Source: Cytophagaceae bacterium (lineage in GTDB: Bacteria > Bacteroidota > Bacteroidia > Cytophagales > Cytophagaceae). From it: a stretch of 64,000 nucleotides of DNA. The position numbers and the translations under genes were made by a program. Below, in pieces: positions 17,202 through 26,172 of the stretch. Numbering within the stretch: the first letter of the stretch is position 1; the number at the start of each line of letters is the position of its first letter. The DNA lies in contig JAGKWN010000006.1 of the NCBI GenBank assembly GCA_021151805.1, positions 1 to 64,000 on the forward strand. Direction: 5' to 3'. A model generated the notes under the pieces. The model searched no databases and was not told the DNA's origin. It saw only the letters and a list, made by a program, of their open reading frames with translations.

Positions 17202-17232
17202 TTGACATTTTAAGTTTCACCCTATACTTTTG
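17202..17232 (+). promoter_or_regulatory. Promoter of the PhyH-SDR-TPR operon
   Basis: TTGACA at 17202 and TACTTTTG at 17225-17232 are exact matches to the Bacteroidota -33 TTG and -7 TAnnTTTG boxes, with 20 bases between TTG and TA. Confidence 0.75.
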
Positions 17233-17247
17233 TTTTAATCTATACTA

Positions 17248-17261
17248 AATCTATATAGATT
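17248..17261. promoter_or_regulatory. 14-bp palindrome downstream of the promoter
   Basis: AATCTATATAGATT is a perfect palindrome 16 bases past the -7 box, so a bound protein there would block early elongation. No regulator is identified. Confidence 0.4.
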
Positions 17262-17419
17262 ATATATTGAATATGTTTCATTAAAACAGCCAAAGCCAAA
17301 AAACGTCTCTACAACTCCTTTTTAAAAGACATGCTTAGTTAAAAAAATAAAAAGCGTCTTACGTAAAGAACAGTCCGCAACAAACTGTTCCATGTTTTAC
17401 AATCTAAATCTTGTTTAAA

Positions 17420-18247
17420 ATGGTAGCAATAAAAAATATAACGATAAAAGAGCCGGTATTTACCTTGGGTGAAAAACTAACTGCTGAACAGCTGGAATTT
17501 TTTGAAACATACGGCTATATCCATTTCAAAAATTTTCTGAATAAAGAAACCGTTCCGGTAATTATAAAAGCACTGGAAGATGTGCAGGAACAATGGATTT
17601 CTGAAAACAGAGAAAAAGTAAACGGTGTACCCATCAAATACGGTGTAGACCTGAATGGAAAGAAAATTGTGCAGCGCTTTGCGTTTGCATCACTATTCAG
17701 TGCGGCACTACATGAACTGCTGAAAGATCCGCGCTTAAAGGCACTGTATCCGCTACTGCAAACGACAGATGAACGTATTGGTGAGTTTGAGAAAGATGGT
17801 TTGGTGGTGAATCACTACATCAATAGCGAGACCAGCAAATTCACACAAATGGGCTGGCATACCGACTGCCTGCGCGATATTTTTTATGGTAAAAAAATAG
17901 CGCCCATGTTGAATGTGGGGATTCACCTGGATGATTACGATCCTAAAAACGGTGGATTAAGAATTATTCCCGGCACACACAAGCAGGATCTTTTTGATCT
18001 CTTATTCAAGAAGAAGTATTATGTGAGCCATAAGCCGGATCCGGATGAGATTGGCTTTAACATAACAGCAGGTGATTTAACGGTGCACGACGGAAGATCC
18101 TGGCATCGCGTAGAGCGTTCACCAATCACGGGCGAAGCCAGCAGAAGAAGGGTTATGTATATTCCTTTCATTGGTGGTGAATACCAGCCGAAAGATGAGA
18201 ACAGCTCAACACAATTGTATCAGAGACTTTCAAAGTTTGTACGTTAA
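17420..18247 (+). CDS. PhyH-family (phytanoyl-CoA) dioxygenase
   Basis: Fe(II)/2-oxoglutarate-type oxygenase of 275 residues. The metal triad is visible: His147 and Asp149 in GWHTDCL and a distal His in TVHDGRSWHRV (His223 or His229). GGLRIIPGTH before it is typical of the fold. Arg243 or a neighbour in SRRRVMY probably binds the co-substrate carboxylate. The start is ATG at 17420 rather than the TTG nine bases earlier. The substrate is unknown. The gene leads an operon with a short-chain dehydrogenase 10 bases downstream, so successive oxidation steps on one molecule are plausible. Confidence 0.8.
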   Translation: MVAIKNITIKEPVFTLGEKLTAEQLEFFETYGYIHFKNFLNKETVPVIIKALEDVQEQWISENREKVNGVPIKYGVDLNGKKIVQRFAFASLFSAALHELLKDPRLKALYPLLQTTDERIGEFEKDGLVVNHYINSETSKFTQMGWHTDCLRDIFYGKKIAPMLNVGIHLDDYDPKNGGLRIIPGTHKQDLFDLLFKKKYYVSHKPDPDEIGFNITAGDLTVHDGRSWHRVERSPITGEASRRRVMYIPFIGGEYQPKDENSSTQLYQRLSKFVR

Positions 18248-18257
18248 ACAGCATTCA

Positions 18258-19034
18258 ATGAACTATGCACTTGTAACAGGAGCGAGCAAAGGAATAGGCA
18301 GATCAATAGCAGAGCAGCTTGCCGCCAAAGGTAAGAACCTGCTGTTGATTGCGCGTTCTGAAGAAGCTCTGAAAGAATTACAATTATTCATTACCCAAAA
18401 ATATAACGTGCGTGCCGATTACCTCGCGCTTGATCTTGCCCTTGCCGATGCTGCCCCTCAGGCACTGGCATGGTTGACTCAGCATAACTATGCAGTAGAT
18501 GTGTTGGTGAACAACGCTGGTTATGGACTGTGGGGAAAGTTTGACACACGCACAATTGAAAGCCACAATGAAATGCTGCAGGTGAATCTGTTAACGCTTG
18601 TATACCTTACCCATGCGTTACTGCCGGAATTGAAGAAACATAAGCAGTCCTATATATTGAACGTTGCAAGTACCGCTGCTTACCAGGCAGTGCCAACGCT
18701 AAGTTTGTATGCAGCCAGCAAATCTTTTGTACTGCTGTTTACAAGAGGGCTGCGGTTGGAGTTGAAAGACTCGGGTGTTTCTGTCAGTTGCTTATGTCCA
18801 GGGCCTACTTCAACAGATTTTGTAGCGCGCGCAGGTATGAGTGCTGCCATAAAGAAAAAGTCAGACACGTTCAGCATGACTGCCGACGACGTGGCTGAAA
18901 TTGGTCTGCGCGGCTTATACAAAGGCAAAGCAGAGATCATTCCGGGCTTGCTGAATAAAATCATCGTTGTTTTTACAGCGTGTGCTCCCAAATGTATTAC
19001 AGAAAAAATTGCAAACGATCTTTATAAAAAATGA
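18258..19034 (+). CDS. Short-chain dehydrogenase/reductase
   Basis: 258-residue NAD(P)-dependent oxidoreductase of the classical SDR type. The cofactor loop is TGASKGIG (7-14), NNAG lies at about 85-88, and the catalytic residues are Ser138, Tyr151 and Lys155 (YAASK). LLIARSEEAL after the first strand, with Arg at the tip, suggests NADP(H). The start MNYALVTGASKG at 18258 is used; the frame extends upstream to 18171 inside the preceding gene, which is not credible. Its stop overlaps the next gene by four bases (ATGA). The C-terminus resembles the YqjQ/DltE-like subgroup. The substrate is unknown. Confidence 0.85.
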   Translation: MNYALVTGASKGIGRSIAEQLAAKGKNLLLIARSEEALKELQLFITQKYNVRADYLALDLALADAAPQALAWLTQHNYAVDVLVNNAGYGLWGKFDTRTIESHNEMLQVNLLTLVYLTHALLPELKKHKQSYILNVASTAAYQAVPTLSLYAASKSFVLLFTRGLRLELKDSGVSVSCLCPGPTSTDFVARAGMSAAIKKKSDTFSMTADDVAEIGLRGLYKGKAEIIPGLLNKIIVVFTACAPKCITEKIANDLYKK

Positions 19035-19786
19035 GAATACAAAATCTGATTATCATACTGGTTGCAGGATTACTAACCGTGAACGTATTGAGTTCATACA
19101 TATTCAACACATCAAGTCAAAGCATTATAAAAGGCGACTCTTATTTTAATCTCATGCGCTACAAGGATGCCATTGCCTGGTATAACCTGGATTCATCCAA
19201 AGCTGAAGCGCAATGGAAAATAGCACGTGCATATGTATGCTACGGTGATAATGCACCGGCACTTGAAAAGGAAACCAATTTCAGGAGTGCTGTGAAAGCA
19301 GCTAAACGCTGCATTCAACTGGAAGAAACAAATTCAAACGGCCATACCTGGTTGGCGGCGGCCCTTGGCAATACAGCCATGTATGAAGGAAGCAAAACAA
19401 AAGTAAAATTGTGCAACCAGATTAAAGCCGAACTTACACGTGCCGTGACACTAAATCCCAAGGACGACGTGGCGTATTCCATCTTCGGTTCTTTTTACCG
19501 GGAGATCGGTCATATCAGTTGGTTCGAAAAACAACTGGCCTTAACGTTCATCGGTAAAATTCCGGATGGCACCTATGAAGATTCTGAAAAAGCTTTTGGT
19601 AAAGCAGTTGCACTGACACCAAACATCATGCGGCATTGGTATGAACTGGGTCTCCTGTATACTTACTGGGATAAGAAGCCCCAAGCAATCGCAGCCTTCA
19701 ACAGAGCCAAAACCTGTCCGGTGCTTGTATCCAGCGATTACAAAAGACTTACAGCTATCGCTACACATCTGAAAAATCTTGAATAG
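19031..19786 (+). CDS. TPR protein resembling eukaryotic RMDN proteins
   Basis: 251 residues. An N-terminal hydrophobic segment (residues 4-25) is a membrane anchor or uncleaved signal. It is followed by helical repeats like those of the regulator-of-microtubule-dynamics (RMDN) family: WKIARAYVCYGD, a GHTWLAAALGN block, LNPKDDVAYSIFGSFYREIG and a final WYELGLLYTYW. Bacterial homologues exist but have no assigned role. The start codon overlaps the SDR stop, so translation is coupled and the protein probably acts with the dioxygenase and SDR, perhaps as a scaffold. That role is an inference. Confidence 0.65.
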   Translation: MRIQNLIIILVAGLLTVNVLSSYIFNTSSQSIIKGDSYFNLMRYKDAIAWYNLDSSKAEAQWKIARAYVCYGDNAPALEKETNFRSAVKAAKRCIQLEETNSNGHTWLAAALGNTAMYEGSKTKVKLCNQIKAELTRAVTLNPKDDVAYSIFGSFYREIGHISWFEKQLALTFIGKIPDGTYEDSEKAFGKAVALTPNIMRHWYELGLLYTYWDKKPQAIAAFNRAKTCPVLVSSDYKRLTAIATHLKNLE

Positions 19787-20107
19787 CATTTTATGCAATC
19801 GAGTTGATTGCTGTAAGAATGATATTATCCGAATGATATAAAAATATAATTATACCTTATTTAAGGTAAACGCAGGAAATCATTAAAAACTTCTCACATC
19901 CCGATAATGCTGCTATAATCCGTATTTGCAGAATAACCGCCTGCAATGATTGCTTCAGACAGTTTTACTGAAGCATGAAAAATCCCTGCTACAATATTTC
20001 TTCATAAAGGTATCATAACATTGCCACATCACTCTTTAATCGCAAAATTTGAATAATAAAGCATTAAAGCGTACTTTTGAAATTAATCCATTTACAATTT
20101 CATCCGG
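19787..20107. other. Intergenic region upstream of the amidotransferase
   Basis: 321 bases without a convincing ORF or RNA gene. Apart from the promoter at 20049-20079 I see no strong structure. A weak T-poor region follows the TPR gene and no clear terminator is present. Confidence 0.5.
20049..20079 (+). promoter_or_regulatory. Promoter of the class-I amidotransferase gene
   Basis: TTG (20049-20051) and TACTTTTG (20072-20079) are exact -33 and -7 boxes, 20 bases apart. The predicted start of transcription is about 20 bases before the ATG. Confidence 0.75.
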
Positions 20108-20803
20108 ATGAATATTCATTATTTTCAACATGTTCCTTTTGAGGGACTGGCTTGCATGGAAGACTGGGTTAGACGCCCGAGTAATAAAGTTACAGCTACA
20201 CGTTTTTACGAAGATGCAAGATTACCTTTTATAGATCTTTTTGATACACTCATTGTCATGGGCGGCCCTATGAGCGTGCATGATGAAAAACAATATCCAT
20301 GGCTGGTCCAGGAAAAAGTGATGATCCAGAAAGCGATTGAACGCGGCAAAAAAGTTATTGGCGTTTGCTTAGGCGCGCAATTGATTGCTGAAGTGCTTGG
20401 AGCGAAGGTGTATAAGAATACATACAGAGAAATCGGCTGGATGCCGGTAACAAAAACAGCTGCAGGAAAACAAAACAACCTGCTTGCCGATCTTCCGGAT
20501 TCCATGGATGTATTTCACTGGCATGGCGAAACATTTGATTTGCCACAAGGTGCGGTGCAGTTACTTTCTTCTGAAGCATGTGCCAATCAGGCATTTTCAT
20601 ATGGCGACAATGTACTGGCACTTCAGTTTCACATGGAAATGACAAACGAATCCATCAAAACAATCAGTGAATTTTGCAAAGATGAATTGATCGAAGGTCC
20701 GTATATTCATAAAGAAGAAACATTTTATAAAGACGACAATATTGTGAAAGCAAACCAGTGGATGTTCCAGCTTTTAAACAAGCTTACACAGTCTGCTGTT
20801 TAA
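20108..20803 (+). CDS. Class-I glutamine amidotransferase-like protein
   Basis: 231-residue stand-alone GATase of the GMP-synthase amidotransferase type. The nucleophile is Cys87 in GVCLGAQLIA and the triad is completed by His175 and Glu177 in LQFHMEM. DTLIVMGGPMSV precedes the active site as in the GuaA-like group. These enzymes release ammonia from glutamine or hydrolyse gamma-glutamyl bonds; the partner or substrate here is unknown because no synthetase is adjacent. It has its own promoter and a hairpin terminator, so it is a single-gene unit. Confidence 0.87.
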   Translation: MNIHYFQHVPFEGLACMEDWVRRPSNKVTATRFYEDARLPFIDLFDTLIVMGGPMSVHDEKQYPWLVQEKVMIQKAIERGKKVIGVCLGAQLIAEVLGAKVYKNTYREIGWMPVTKTAAGKQNNLLADLPDSMDVFHWHGETFDLPQGAVQLLSSEACANQAFSYGDNVLALQFHMEMTNESIKTISEFCKDELIEGPYIHKEETFYKDDNIVKANQWMFQLLNKLTQSAV

Positions 20804-20830
20804 CAGAACATTTTCTGAATACATTCAAGC

Positions 20831-20866
20831 AAAGGAGGAACGAATAGATCCTCCTTTATTTTTTTA
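20831..20866 (+). terminator. Rho-independent terminator
   Basis: AAAGGAGGA (20831-20839) pairs with TCCTCCTTT (20849-20857) around a 9-base loop, followed by ATTTTTTTT. It ends the amidotransferase transcript. Confidence 0.9.
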
Positions 20867-20929
20867 CTATGTTCCCAAATCTTTCCGGAATGAATATATA
20901 TTTTAGTCAATAGAAATCGGGATACATTC

Positions 20930-21748
20930 ATGCAGATAAAAACGGTCATTCTATTTATAGCCCTGTATTTATTTTACATTACGCCGGCATCCGCACAGAT
21001 CAGTCCGCCGGGCTTAGGAAAAACAAATACAGCCGCATGGTTTGCTTTTGGTGTAAGACAATCACTTGACTCTGCAGATAAAATTCAATCGTTCAGTTAT
21101 GTGGGCCTGGGCAGAATCAGTGGTCCGCAATCAGATAATCCCTTTCAATACCAGGATATCTTTGTATTAAACCAGGAGTTCTATCACAAGTTTCACAAGC
21201 ACTGGCGCTACTCACTTGCATTGAGTTACCGCAACCAGGATGAATATGGCGATGAAAAATCATTCAATAGCATTTCTCCAACACATAAGCAGGAGATACG
21301 TGTCTACGGGCGCTATATGTATGAATTGAATATACAGCAGGTAAAATTTACAGCTACATTCCGCCAGGAGTTCAGGTCTTTTTTTGATCCTGATTTCAAC
21401 CAGGAAAGTGACAGGTATCAATTGCGCTCGCGCTTTCGTCTGCAGGCTGCAATAATGCTGGATCCTGACAAGGTACATCGTATAACGGCCAGTGCCGAAG
21501 CATTATTTTCAACAACCCAAACAACTGTGCCTGCCAATCAATGGTCGGTGTTTGCATACAAAGAGGCGCGCTTTTGTTTGTACTATTCCATCAATCCTAA
21601 AAATACACCCTTCACTTATAGCATTGGTTATATGAATAACCTGATCGGACAGGCACATCCTGAAAGTGTTAATTACCTGGCCATGGATGTGATCTGGGAA
21701 AATCCGTTTAAGGCATTTAAGCGGGAAGTATTAAAACCGATTGAATAA
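20930..21748 (+). CDS. DUF2490-like outer-membrane beta-barrel protein
   Basis: 272 residues with a signal peptide cut after ASAQ (residue about 23). The mature part alternates aromatic and polar residues in repeated strands, with WFAFGVRQSL near the start, RQEFRS in the middle and a final strand region near FTYSIGYMN. This fits the DUF2490 barrel family common in Bacteroidota. The expected place is the outer membrane. Its function is unknown. It precedes radA by 74 bases but may be expressed separately. Confidence 0.65.
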   Translation: MQIKTVILFIALYLFYITPASAQISPPGLGKTNTAAWFAFGVRQSLDSADKIQSFSYVGLGRISGPQSDNPFQYQDIFVLNQEFYHKFHKHWRYSLALSYRNQDEYGDEKSFNSISPTHKQEIRVYGRYMYELNIQQVKFTATFRQEFRSFFDPDFNQESDRYQLRSRFRLQAAIMLDPDKVHRITASAEALFSTTQTTVPANQWSVFAYKEARFCLYYSINPKNTPFTYSIGYMNNLIGQAHPESVNYLAMDVIWENPFKAFKREVLKPIE

Positions 21749-21822
21749 TATTCCACCATTGAGAATCATTTTTTCATTTCTGTGATAGTCTTCGTATTTT
21801 GTATATTACTTAATACAAAAGT

Positions 21823-23190
21823 ATGGCTAAAGTAAAATCCTCCTATTTCTGTCAGAGCTGCGGCGCGCAATCACCTAAATGGGTAGGCCGCTGTCCATCT
21901 TGCGGCGAGTGGAACACGTATGTAGAAGAAATTATTCAGAAAGAAGATAAAACATCCTGGAACAGCAGTTCTACCAAGGTTGCGCAAAAACCACGTCACC
22001 TGAAGGAGATCACCTATAGTCAGGAGCAGCGCATCATTACGCCCGACAGCGAACTGAACCGTGTACTCGGTGGCGGTATTGTACCAGGTTCTATTGTATT
22101 GATCGGTGGTGAGCCGGGCATTGGCAAGTCGACACTGATGTTGCAGGTGGCACTGAAACTTTCTGCTGTAAAAGTTTTATATGTTTCCGGCGAAGAAAGC
22201 GAGCAGCAGATCAAGATGCGCGCCGATCGGATTGAAGTACCTTCAGAAGCGTGTTTTATTCTTACAGAAACATCTACGCAGAATATATTCAAACAGATTG
22301 AAGCGTTGCAGCCGGAAGTATTGATCATCGATTCGATCCAGACGCTGCACTCGGCATTCATAGAATCGGCAGCCGGCAGCATCTCGCAGGTGCGCGAGTG
22401 TACGGCAGAGTTGCTGAAGTATGCAAAGGAAAGCGGCACGCCGGTATTTCTGATTGGCCACATTACCAAGGAAGGAACGCTGGCTGGTCCGAAAGTATTG
22501 GAGCACATGGTTGATACCGTGCTCCAGTTTGAAGGCGACCGACATTTATCGTACCGTATTTTGCGTACAACAAAAAACCGTTTCGGTTCAACTTCCGAAT
22601 TGGGTATTTATGAAATGTCGGGTGAAGGTTTGCGTGAAGTCACTAATCCATCAGAGATATTATTGTCGCAGCGCGACGAAGCCATCAGCGGTATTGCCAT
22701 TGGTGCAACGCTGGAAGGCAACAGACCTTTGCTGATTGAGATACAGTCGCTGGTAAGCGCCGCTACTTACGGTACACCGCAACGCAGCAGTACAGGTTTT
22801 GATTCCAAGCGTTTGAACATGTTGCTTGCTGTGTTAGAGAAACGCGGCGGTATGCGCTTTGGTGCGCAGGATGTATTCCTGAATATTGCCGGCGGTTTAA
22901 AGGTAGAAGACCCGGCACTGGATATGGCAGTTTGTGTAAGTCTGGTTTCTTCTTTTCACGATGCTATCATTCCACCGGATATTTGTTTTGCAGGTGAAGT
23001 AGGCCTGGGCGGCGAGATCCGTGCGGTGAACAGAATTGAACAACGTATTTCCGAAGCAGAAAAACTGGGTTTCAAGCATATTTTTATTTCCAAATACAAC
23101 ATGAAGGGACTGGATCAGAAACGGTTTAAAATCCGCTTGCATGAAGTAGCACGCCTGGGAGAAGTTTTTGATAATATTTTGCAGAGCTAA
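21823..23190 (+). CDS. radA: DNA repair protein RadA
   Basis: RecA-like ATPase that processes branched recombination intermediates by extending heteroduplex DNA. 455 residues, typical length. The N-terminal zinc finger has Cys10, Cys13, Cys24 and Cys27. Walker A is GGEPGIGKST (95-104), and the RadA-specific KNRFGS lies near residue 250. The C-terminal third is the Lon-protease-like domain (GGLKVEDPALDMAV) without the catalytic dyad's protease role. The next gene begins directly at the base after the stop codon. Confidence 0.97.
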   Translation: MAKVKSSYFCQSCGAQSPKWVGRCPSCGEWNTYVEEIIQKEDKTSWNSSSTKVAQKPRHLKEITYSQEQRIITPDSELNRVLGGGIVPGSIVLIGGEPGIGKSTLMLQVALKLSAVKVLYVSGEESEQQIKMRADRIEVPSEACFILTETSTQNIFKQIEALQPEVLIIDSIQTLHSAFIESAAGSISQVRECTAELLKYAKESGTPVFLIGHITKEGTLAGPKVLEHMVDTVLQFEGDRHLSYRILRTTKNRFGSTSELGIYEMSGEGLREVTNPSEILLSQRDEAISGIAIGATLEGNRPLLIEIQSLVSAATYGTPQRSSTGFDSKRLNMLLAVLEKRGGMRFGAQDVFLNIAGGLKVEDPALDMAVCVSLVSSFHDAIIPPDICFAGEVGLGGEIRAVNRIEQRISEAEKLGFKHIFISKYNMKGLDQKRFKIRLHEVARLGEVFDNILQS

Positions 23191-23706
23191 ATGAATCTGA
23201 AAGAAGAGCTGGAGAAAGAACATAGTCTGGTGCAGGCAAACAGGATCTGTGATTGGGCGATTGAATCCAAAGCAAACCTGAAGCAACTGATGAAAGCTTT
23301 TTTCGGCAAAGAAAAACTGCATGCGCAGCGTGCATCGTGGTCTGCAGGCAAGGCGCATGAACTCAAGCCGGAATGGTTTGACAGTTACATTCCCGAATTG
23401 ATTGCCTGCCTGGAAAAACCTATTCATGGAAGCGTGCGTAGAAATAGTTTACGGATGCTGCAAACCATGGTGATTCCTGAGGATTTGCAGGGCACACTCA
23501 TCGATCAGTTGTTTACGCTGCTGGTGGATTCAAAAACAGAAAGCGCAGTAAAAGCATTTGGCATGAGCACCGCGTATAACATCGTGGCAAATTATCCGGA
23601 GCTGAAGCATGAACTTAAAATTATTATTGAAGATCAATTACCCTATGCAACACCAAGTTTTAAAAGCAGGGCAAAAAAGATCATTAAAAAATTAGAAGAA
23701 TTATAA
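23191..23706 (+). CDS. Helical-repeat protein of unknown function
   Basis: 171 residues, almost all alpha-helical, with paired amphipathic helices that look like HEAT or ARM repeats (for example SVRRNSLRMLQTM and ESAVKAFGMSTAYNI). No catalytic motif or membrane segment. It begins at the base after the radA stop and ends one base before the MgtC-family gene, so it is translationally coupled to both. A scaffold or DNA-repair accessory role with RadA is possible but not shown. Confidence 0.7.
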   Translation: MNLKEELEKEHSLVQANRICDWAIESKANLKQLMKAFFGKEKLHAQRASWSAGKAHELKPEWFDSYIPELIACLEKPIHGSVRRNSLRMLQTMVIPEDLQGTLIDQLFTLLVDSKTESAVKAFGMSTAYNIVANYPELKHELKIIIEDQLPYATPSFKSRAKKIIKKLEEL

Positions 23707-24372
23707 ATGGATATACTGACTGAAATAATAAAAGAACTGCAGAGCATTGAAGAGCCCTTGATCAAATTGGGGTTATCAATATGCCTGGGTGCTTTAATAG
23801 GTGCAGAGCGCGAATATAAAAGTAAAGTAGCAGGCTTCAGAACAATCATTCTGATTACCCTGGGTTCTACCTTGTTTACGTTAGTATCTGTAGCATTAAT
23901 GGGCGAAGGTGATCCTACGCGTATTGCTTCAACGGTTGTAACAGGTATCGGTTTTTTAGGTGCCGGGGTTATTTACCGTGAAACCGGAACGATCCGCGGA
24001 ATCACAACAGCAGCCGTTATCTGGGCAGCAGCGGCCATTGGCATGATGGTTGGTTTCGGACTGTTTGCCATTTCAATCATCTCTGTAATTTTTATTCTGA
24101 TTATTCTGTTGTCATTTTCGTGGTTGCAGCGATACATCGATCGCACGAACAGAGAGAAGATCTATCGGATACACATGACCAACAACGTTGAAAATATTCA
24201 GACAATAAAACAACTAATCAAATCCTTTAAACTGAGTCCGAAGGTAATTAACCAGGGTAAACGTAAAGGCCTGATTTATCTGGTGATTGAAGTGGAAGGC
24301 CCGGTCAAGTTTCACAACAATTTTATGAAGACCCTATATGCTTCAGAAATGGTAGAATCGTTTGAAGTGTAA
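23707..24372 (+). CDS. MgtC/SapB-family membrane protein
   Basis: 221 residues with four hydrophobic helices in the first 145 residues and a small soluble ACT-like domain after them. Family hallmarks are LGALIGAEREYKSKVAGFRT, TGIGFLGAGVI and TTAAVIWAAAAIG. MgtC proteins help growth in low magnesium and influence the membrane ATP synthase; some modulate virulence, but this one cannot be placed from sequence alone. It is the last gene of the radA operon and is followed by a bidirectional terminator. Confidence 0.9.
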   Translation: MDILTEIIKELQSIEEPLIKLGLSICLGALIGAEREYKSKVAGFRTIILITLGSTLFTLVSVALMGEGDPTRIASTVVTGIGFLGAGVIYRETGTIRGITTAAVIWAAAAIGMMVGFGLFAISIISVIFILIILLSFSWLQRYIDRTNREKIYRIHMTNNVENIQTIKQLIKSFKLSPKVINQGKRKGLIYLVIEVEGPVKFHNNFMKTLYASEMVESFEV

Positions 24373-24452
24373 CACTTTTTTAAAATTTATGCTTATTGTA
24401 TTAGTACATTCTGTTTAAAAGGATTATATCAATTGAAAATTGTTCTTTAAGG

Positions 24453-24468
24453 CGACCCCAGCGGGGTC
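24453..24468. repeat. GACCCC-AGC-GGGGTC hairpin (third copy)
   Basis: A 6-bp GC stem with an AGC loop, identical in its core to the arms of the nested element at 3772-3988. It lies 80 bases after the MgtC gene. Confidence 0.7.
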
Positions 24469-24473
24469 ATAAT

Positions 24474-24506
24474 AAAAAAGACGAAAGAAATTCTTTCGTC
24501 TTTTTT
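24474..24506. terminator. Bidirectional terminator
   Basis: AAAAAAGACGAAAGAA and its complement form a long stem with a single central base, with A-run and T-run at the feet. It is shared by the MgtC-family gene and the convergent secreted-protein gene. Confidence 0.9.
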
Positions 24507-24525
24507 ATTTACGGAGAAGTATAAA

Positions 24526-26118
24526 TTACTTCAGGTCAATCTTTCCGAGTTTATATGTTCCATGTATGTAGCCGAGCAGGATTACTTCATTTGGCGAAAC
24601 CTGAGAAGAAAATTTAGGCCGGGTGCCGATACCTTTGCCGTATTGCGGTGCAGGCATTAATACACGTTTTTTTAATGTGCCGCTTCCATCGAGGCTCACC
24701 ATTGTCAGTTGTGATTTTTGTGGGTTGATGGTTCTGTATTGTTTGGCGGCAATACCTGTTCCGTTCTTTGGATTGTCATTAAATATGATGTATACCATAT
24801 CCTTGTGGGCAAATACACCAATGGATGAGAAGAAGCCTCCATCATTTGTTGTCACCTGGTATTTAGGGATATTGGAGCACCACTGACGATCTCCTGTTGT
24901 ACCAAATTTACTAACCAGAACATTGTTGTAATGGTAGTAATACGTAGTATAGGTTGTTGTTGTACCGTTGGCTGAAGTGGTGGTATGGGTTACAGCATGC
25001 ATATAATATTGTTCGCTGACCATCACAATCTCCTCCGCTTCATTTACGAATACCTCTCTGATGTCGTAATCATACAACTGATCTTTACCCTTTGCTTTCT
25101 TTTTCGATTTGCTTTCTTTTTTGTTATCGTCATCATCTAAAGGCTTCGCATATACAACCGCCAGGAACGCATCATCAAAGACCTGCTGTTTGGAATATAC
25201 AACCTGCCGGTTGAGCAAATCAATTTTAGAAATAATAGTTCCTCTTAAAGCGTTTATTTTTTTTTCAGAATAAAAACCTGGCACATACATAAACCTTGAG
25301 TCATCATCAATCAGTATAGAGATTCCTGTAATGAGATAATTGCCAACCCGCATATCATATTCTTTGTATTCTTTTGTAGAAGGGTAATAAGACATGATAT
25401 AGTAATTGAAATCAATTCTATCATCATTGCTTTTATTGTTCTCTTCTTCTCTTTTCAGATTTACACTGTATATAAGATGAATATTGCCTGCATTATCAAT
25501 GACATAATCCATGATGGAAGTATTTGTTCCTTTATAAGGCAATTCAATTACTGCATGACTTTTTTCAACAAAATTTTCATCAATTACCTTATAGTGAAAT
25601 GTTTCTTTTTGATCGTCTCTTTCTCTGAAATTTGAAAAGATAAGAATGGAATTTGTTTTTTTTGAGAGCTGCACATCGAAATACACATCGTGCCTGGAAG
25701 TGAGGTTCTCGAATAGATTAACCTCATAAAGTTTTGTATCAATAACACCTCCCTTTGAAATGTGCGTGGCAAATAATTGTTTTGTATTTGCTTTTGAATC
25801 ATAAAAACTGGTAAAGACAATGAGTTTGTTTTTTGTGATGAGAACATTCTCGAATGATGTTTTAGACACTTTTGTCAGATAGATCTCAATTTTTTTGGTC
25901 CATAAGATATTCATGTTTAGATCGAATTTTTCTATATAAATACTCCCGGAATTTTTAATAACATAAAAGCCCGTTTCGTCTTTACCCAATACATAAGAAG
26001 GATCACCCGACCTGCTCTTTTTAACGTCATTACCCCATTCCAACGAAACATCCTGAGCAGAAACAAAACAATTGAAATGACTTAAAACGAAAATCAACAA
26101 AATGCAAAAGTGCTTCAT
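24526..26118 (-). CDS. Secreted beta-propeller-like protein, unknown
   Basis: 530 residues with a signal peptide (hydrophobic 4-18, cleavage near VSAQ). The mature part is a series of beta-strand blades of the type VLGKDETGFYVIKN and IHLIYSVNLK. A Lys/Asp-rich linker at about 329-345 (DDDDNKKESKSKKK) and a Thr/Tyr-rich run near 380 interrupt it. This pattern suggests a seven-bladed propeller or similar extracytoplasmic sensor fold, but no named family is recognised. It is divergent from an outer-membrane protein gene 54 bases away, so both may respond to the same signal. Confidence 0.6.
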   Translation of the reverse strand: MKHFCILLIFVLSHFNCFVSAQDVSLEWGNDVKKSRSGDPSYVLGKDETGFYVIKNSGSIYIEKFDLNMNILWTKKIEIYLTKVSKTSFENVLITKNKLIVFTSFYDSKANTKQLFATHISKGGVIDTKLYEVNLFENLTSRHDVYFDVQLSKKTNSILIFSNFRERDDQKETFHYKVIDENFVEKSHAVIELPYKGTNTSIMDYVIDNAGNIHLIYSVNLKREEENNKSNDDRIDFNYYIMSYYPSTKEYKEYDMRVGNYLITGISILIDDDSRFMYVPGFYSEKKINALRGTIISKIDLLNRQVVYSKQQVFDDAFLAVVYAKPLDDDDNKKESKSKKKAKGKDQLYDYDIREVFVNEAEEIVMVSEQYYMHAVTHTTTSANGTTTTYTTYYYHYNNVLVSKFGTTGDRQWCSNIPKYQVTTNDGGFFSSIGVFAHKDMVYIIFNDNPKNGTGIAAKQYRTINPQKSQLTMVSLDGSGTLKKRVLMPAPQYGKGIGTRPKFSSQVSPNEVILLGYIHGTYKLGKIDLK

Positions 26119-26138
26119 GGTAGTCGTAGGATTATAAT

Positions 26139-26146
26139 TATATTTG
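26139..26146 (+). promoter_or_regulatory. Candidate -7 element for the outer-membrane gene
   Basis: TATATTTG matches TAnnTTTG exactly, 26 bases before the ATG at 26173. The -33 position is only TTC. Confidence 0.45.
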
Positions 26147-26172
26147 GTAAATATCCAGTTTAATTATTAGCA

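Larger units (their letters stand above)
17059..17419. other. AT-rich promoter region of the PhyH operon
   Basis: 361 bases with no gene. The stretch is very AT-rich (repeated TATAT runs at 17117-17135) and holds a well-formed promoter (17202-17232) and a 14-bp palindrome (17248-17261). The transcript would have a leader of about 180 bases. Confidence 0.6.

Noticed and set aside
18171..18257. An upstream extension of the SDR gene
   Set aside because: It overlaps the 3' end of the PhyH gene and has no SDR similarity; MNYALVTGASKG is the natural start.
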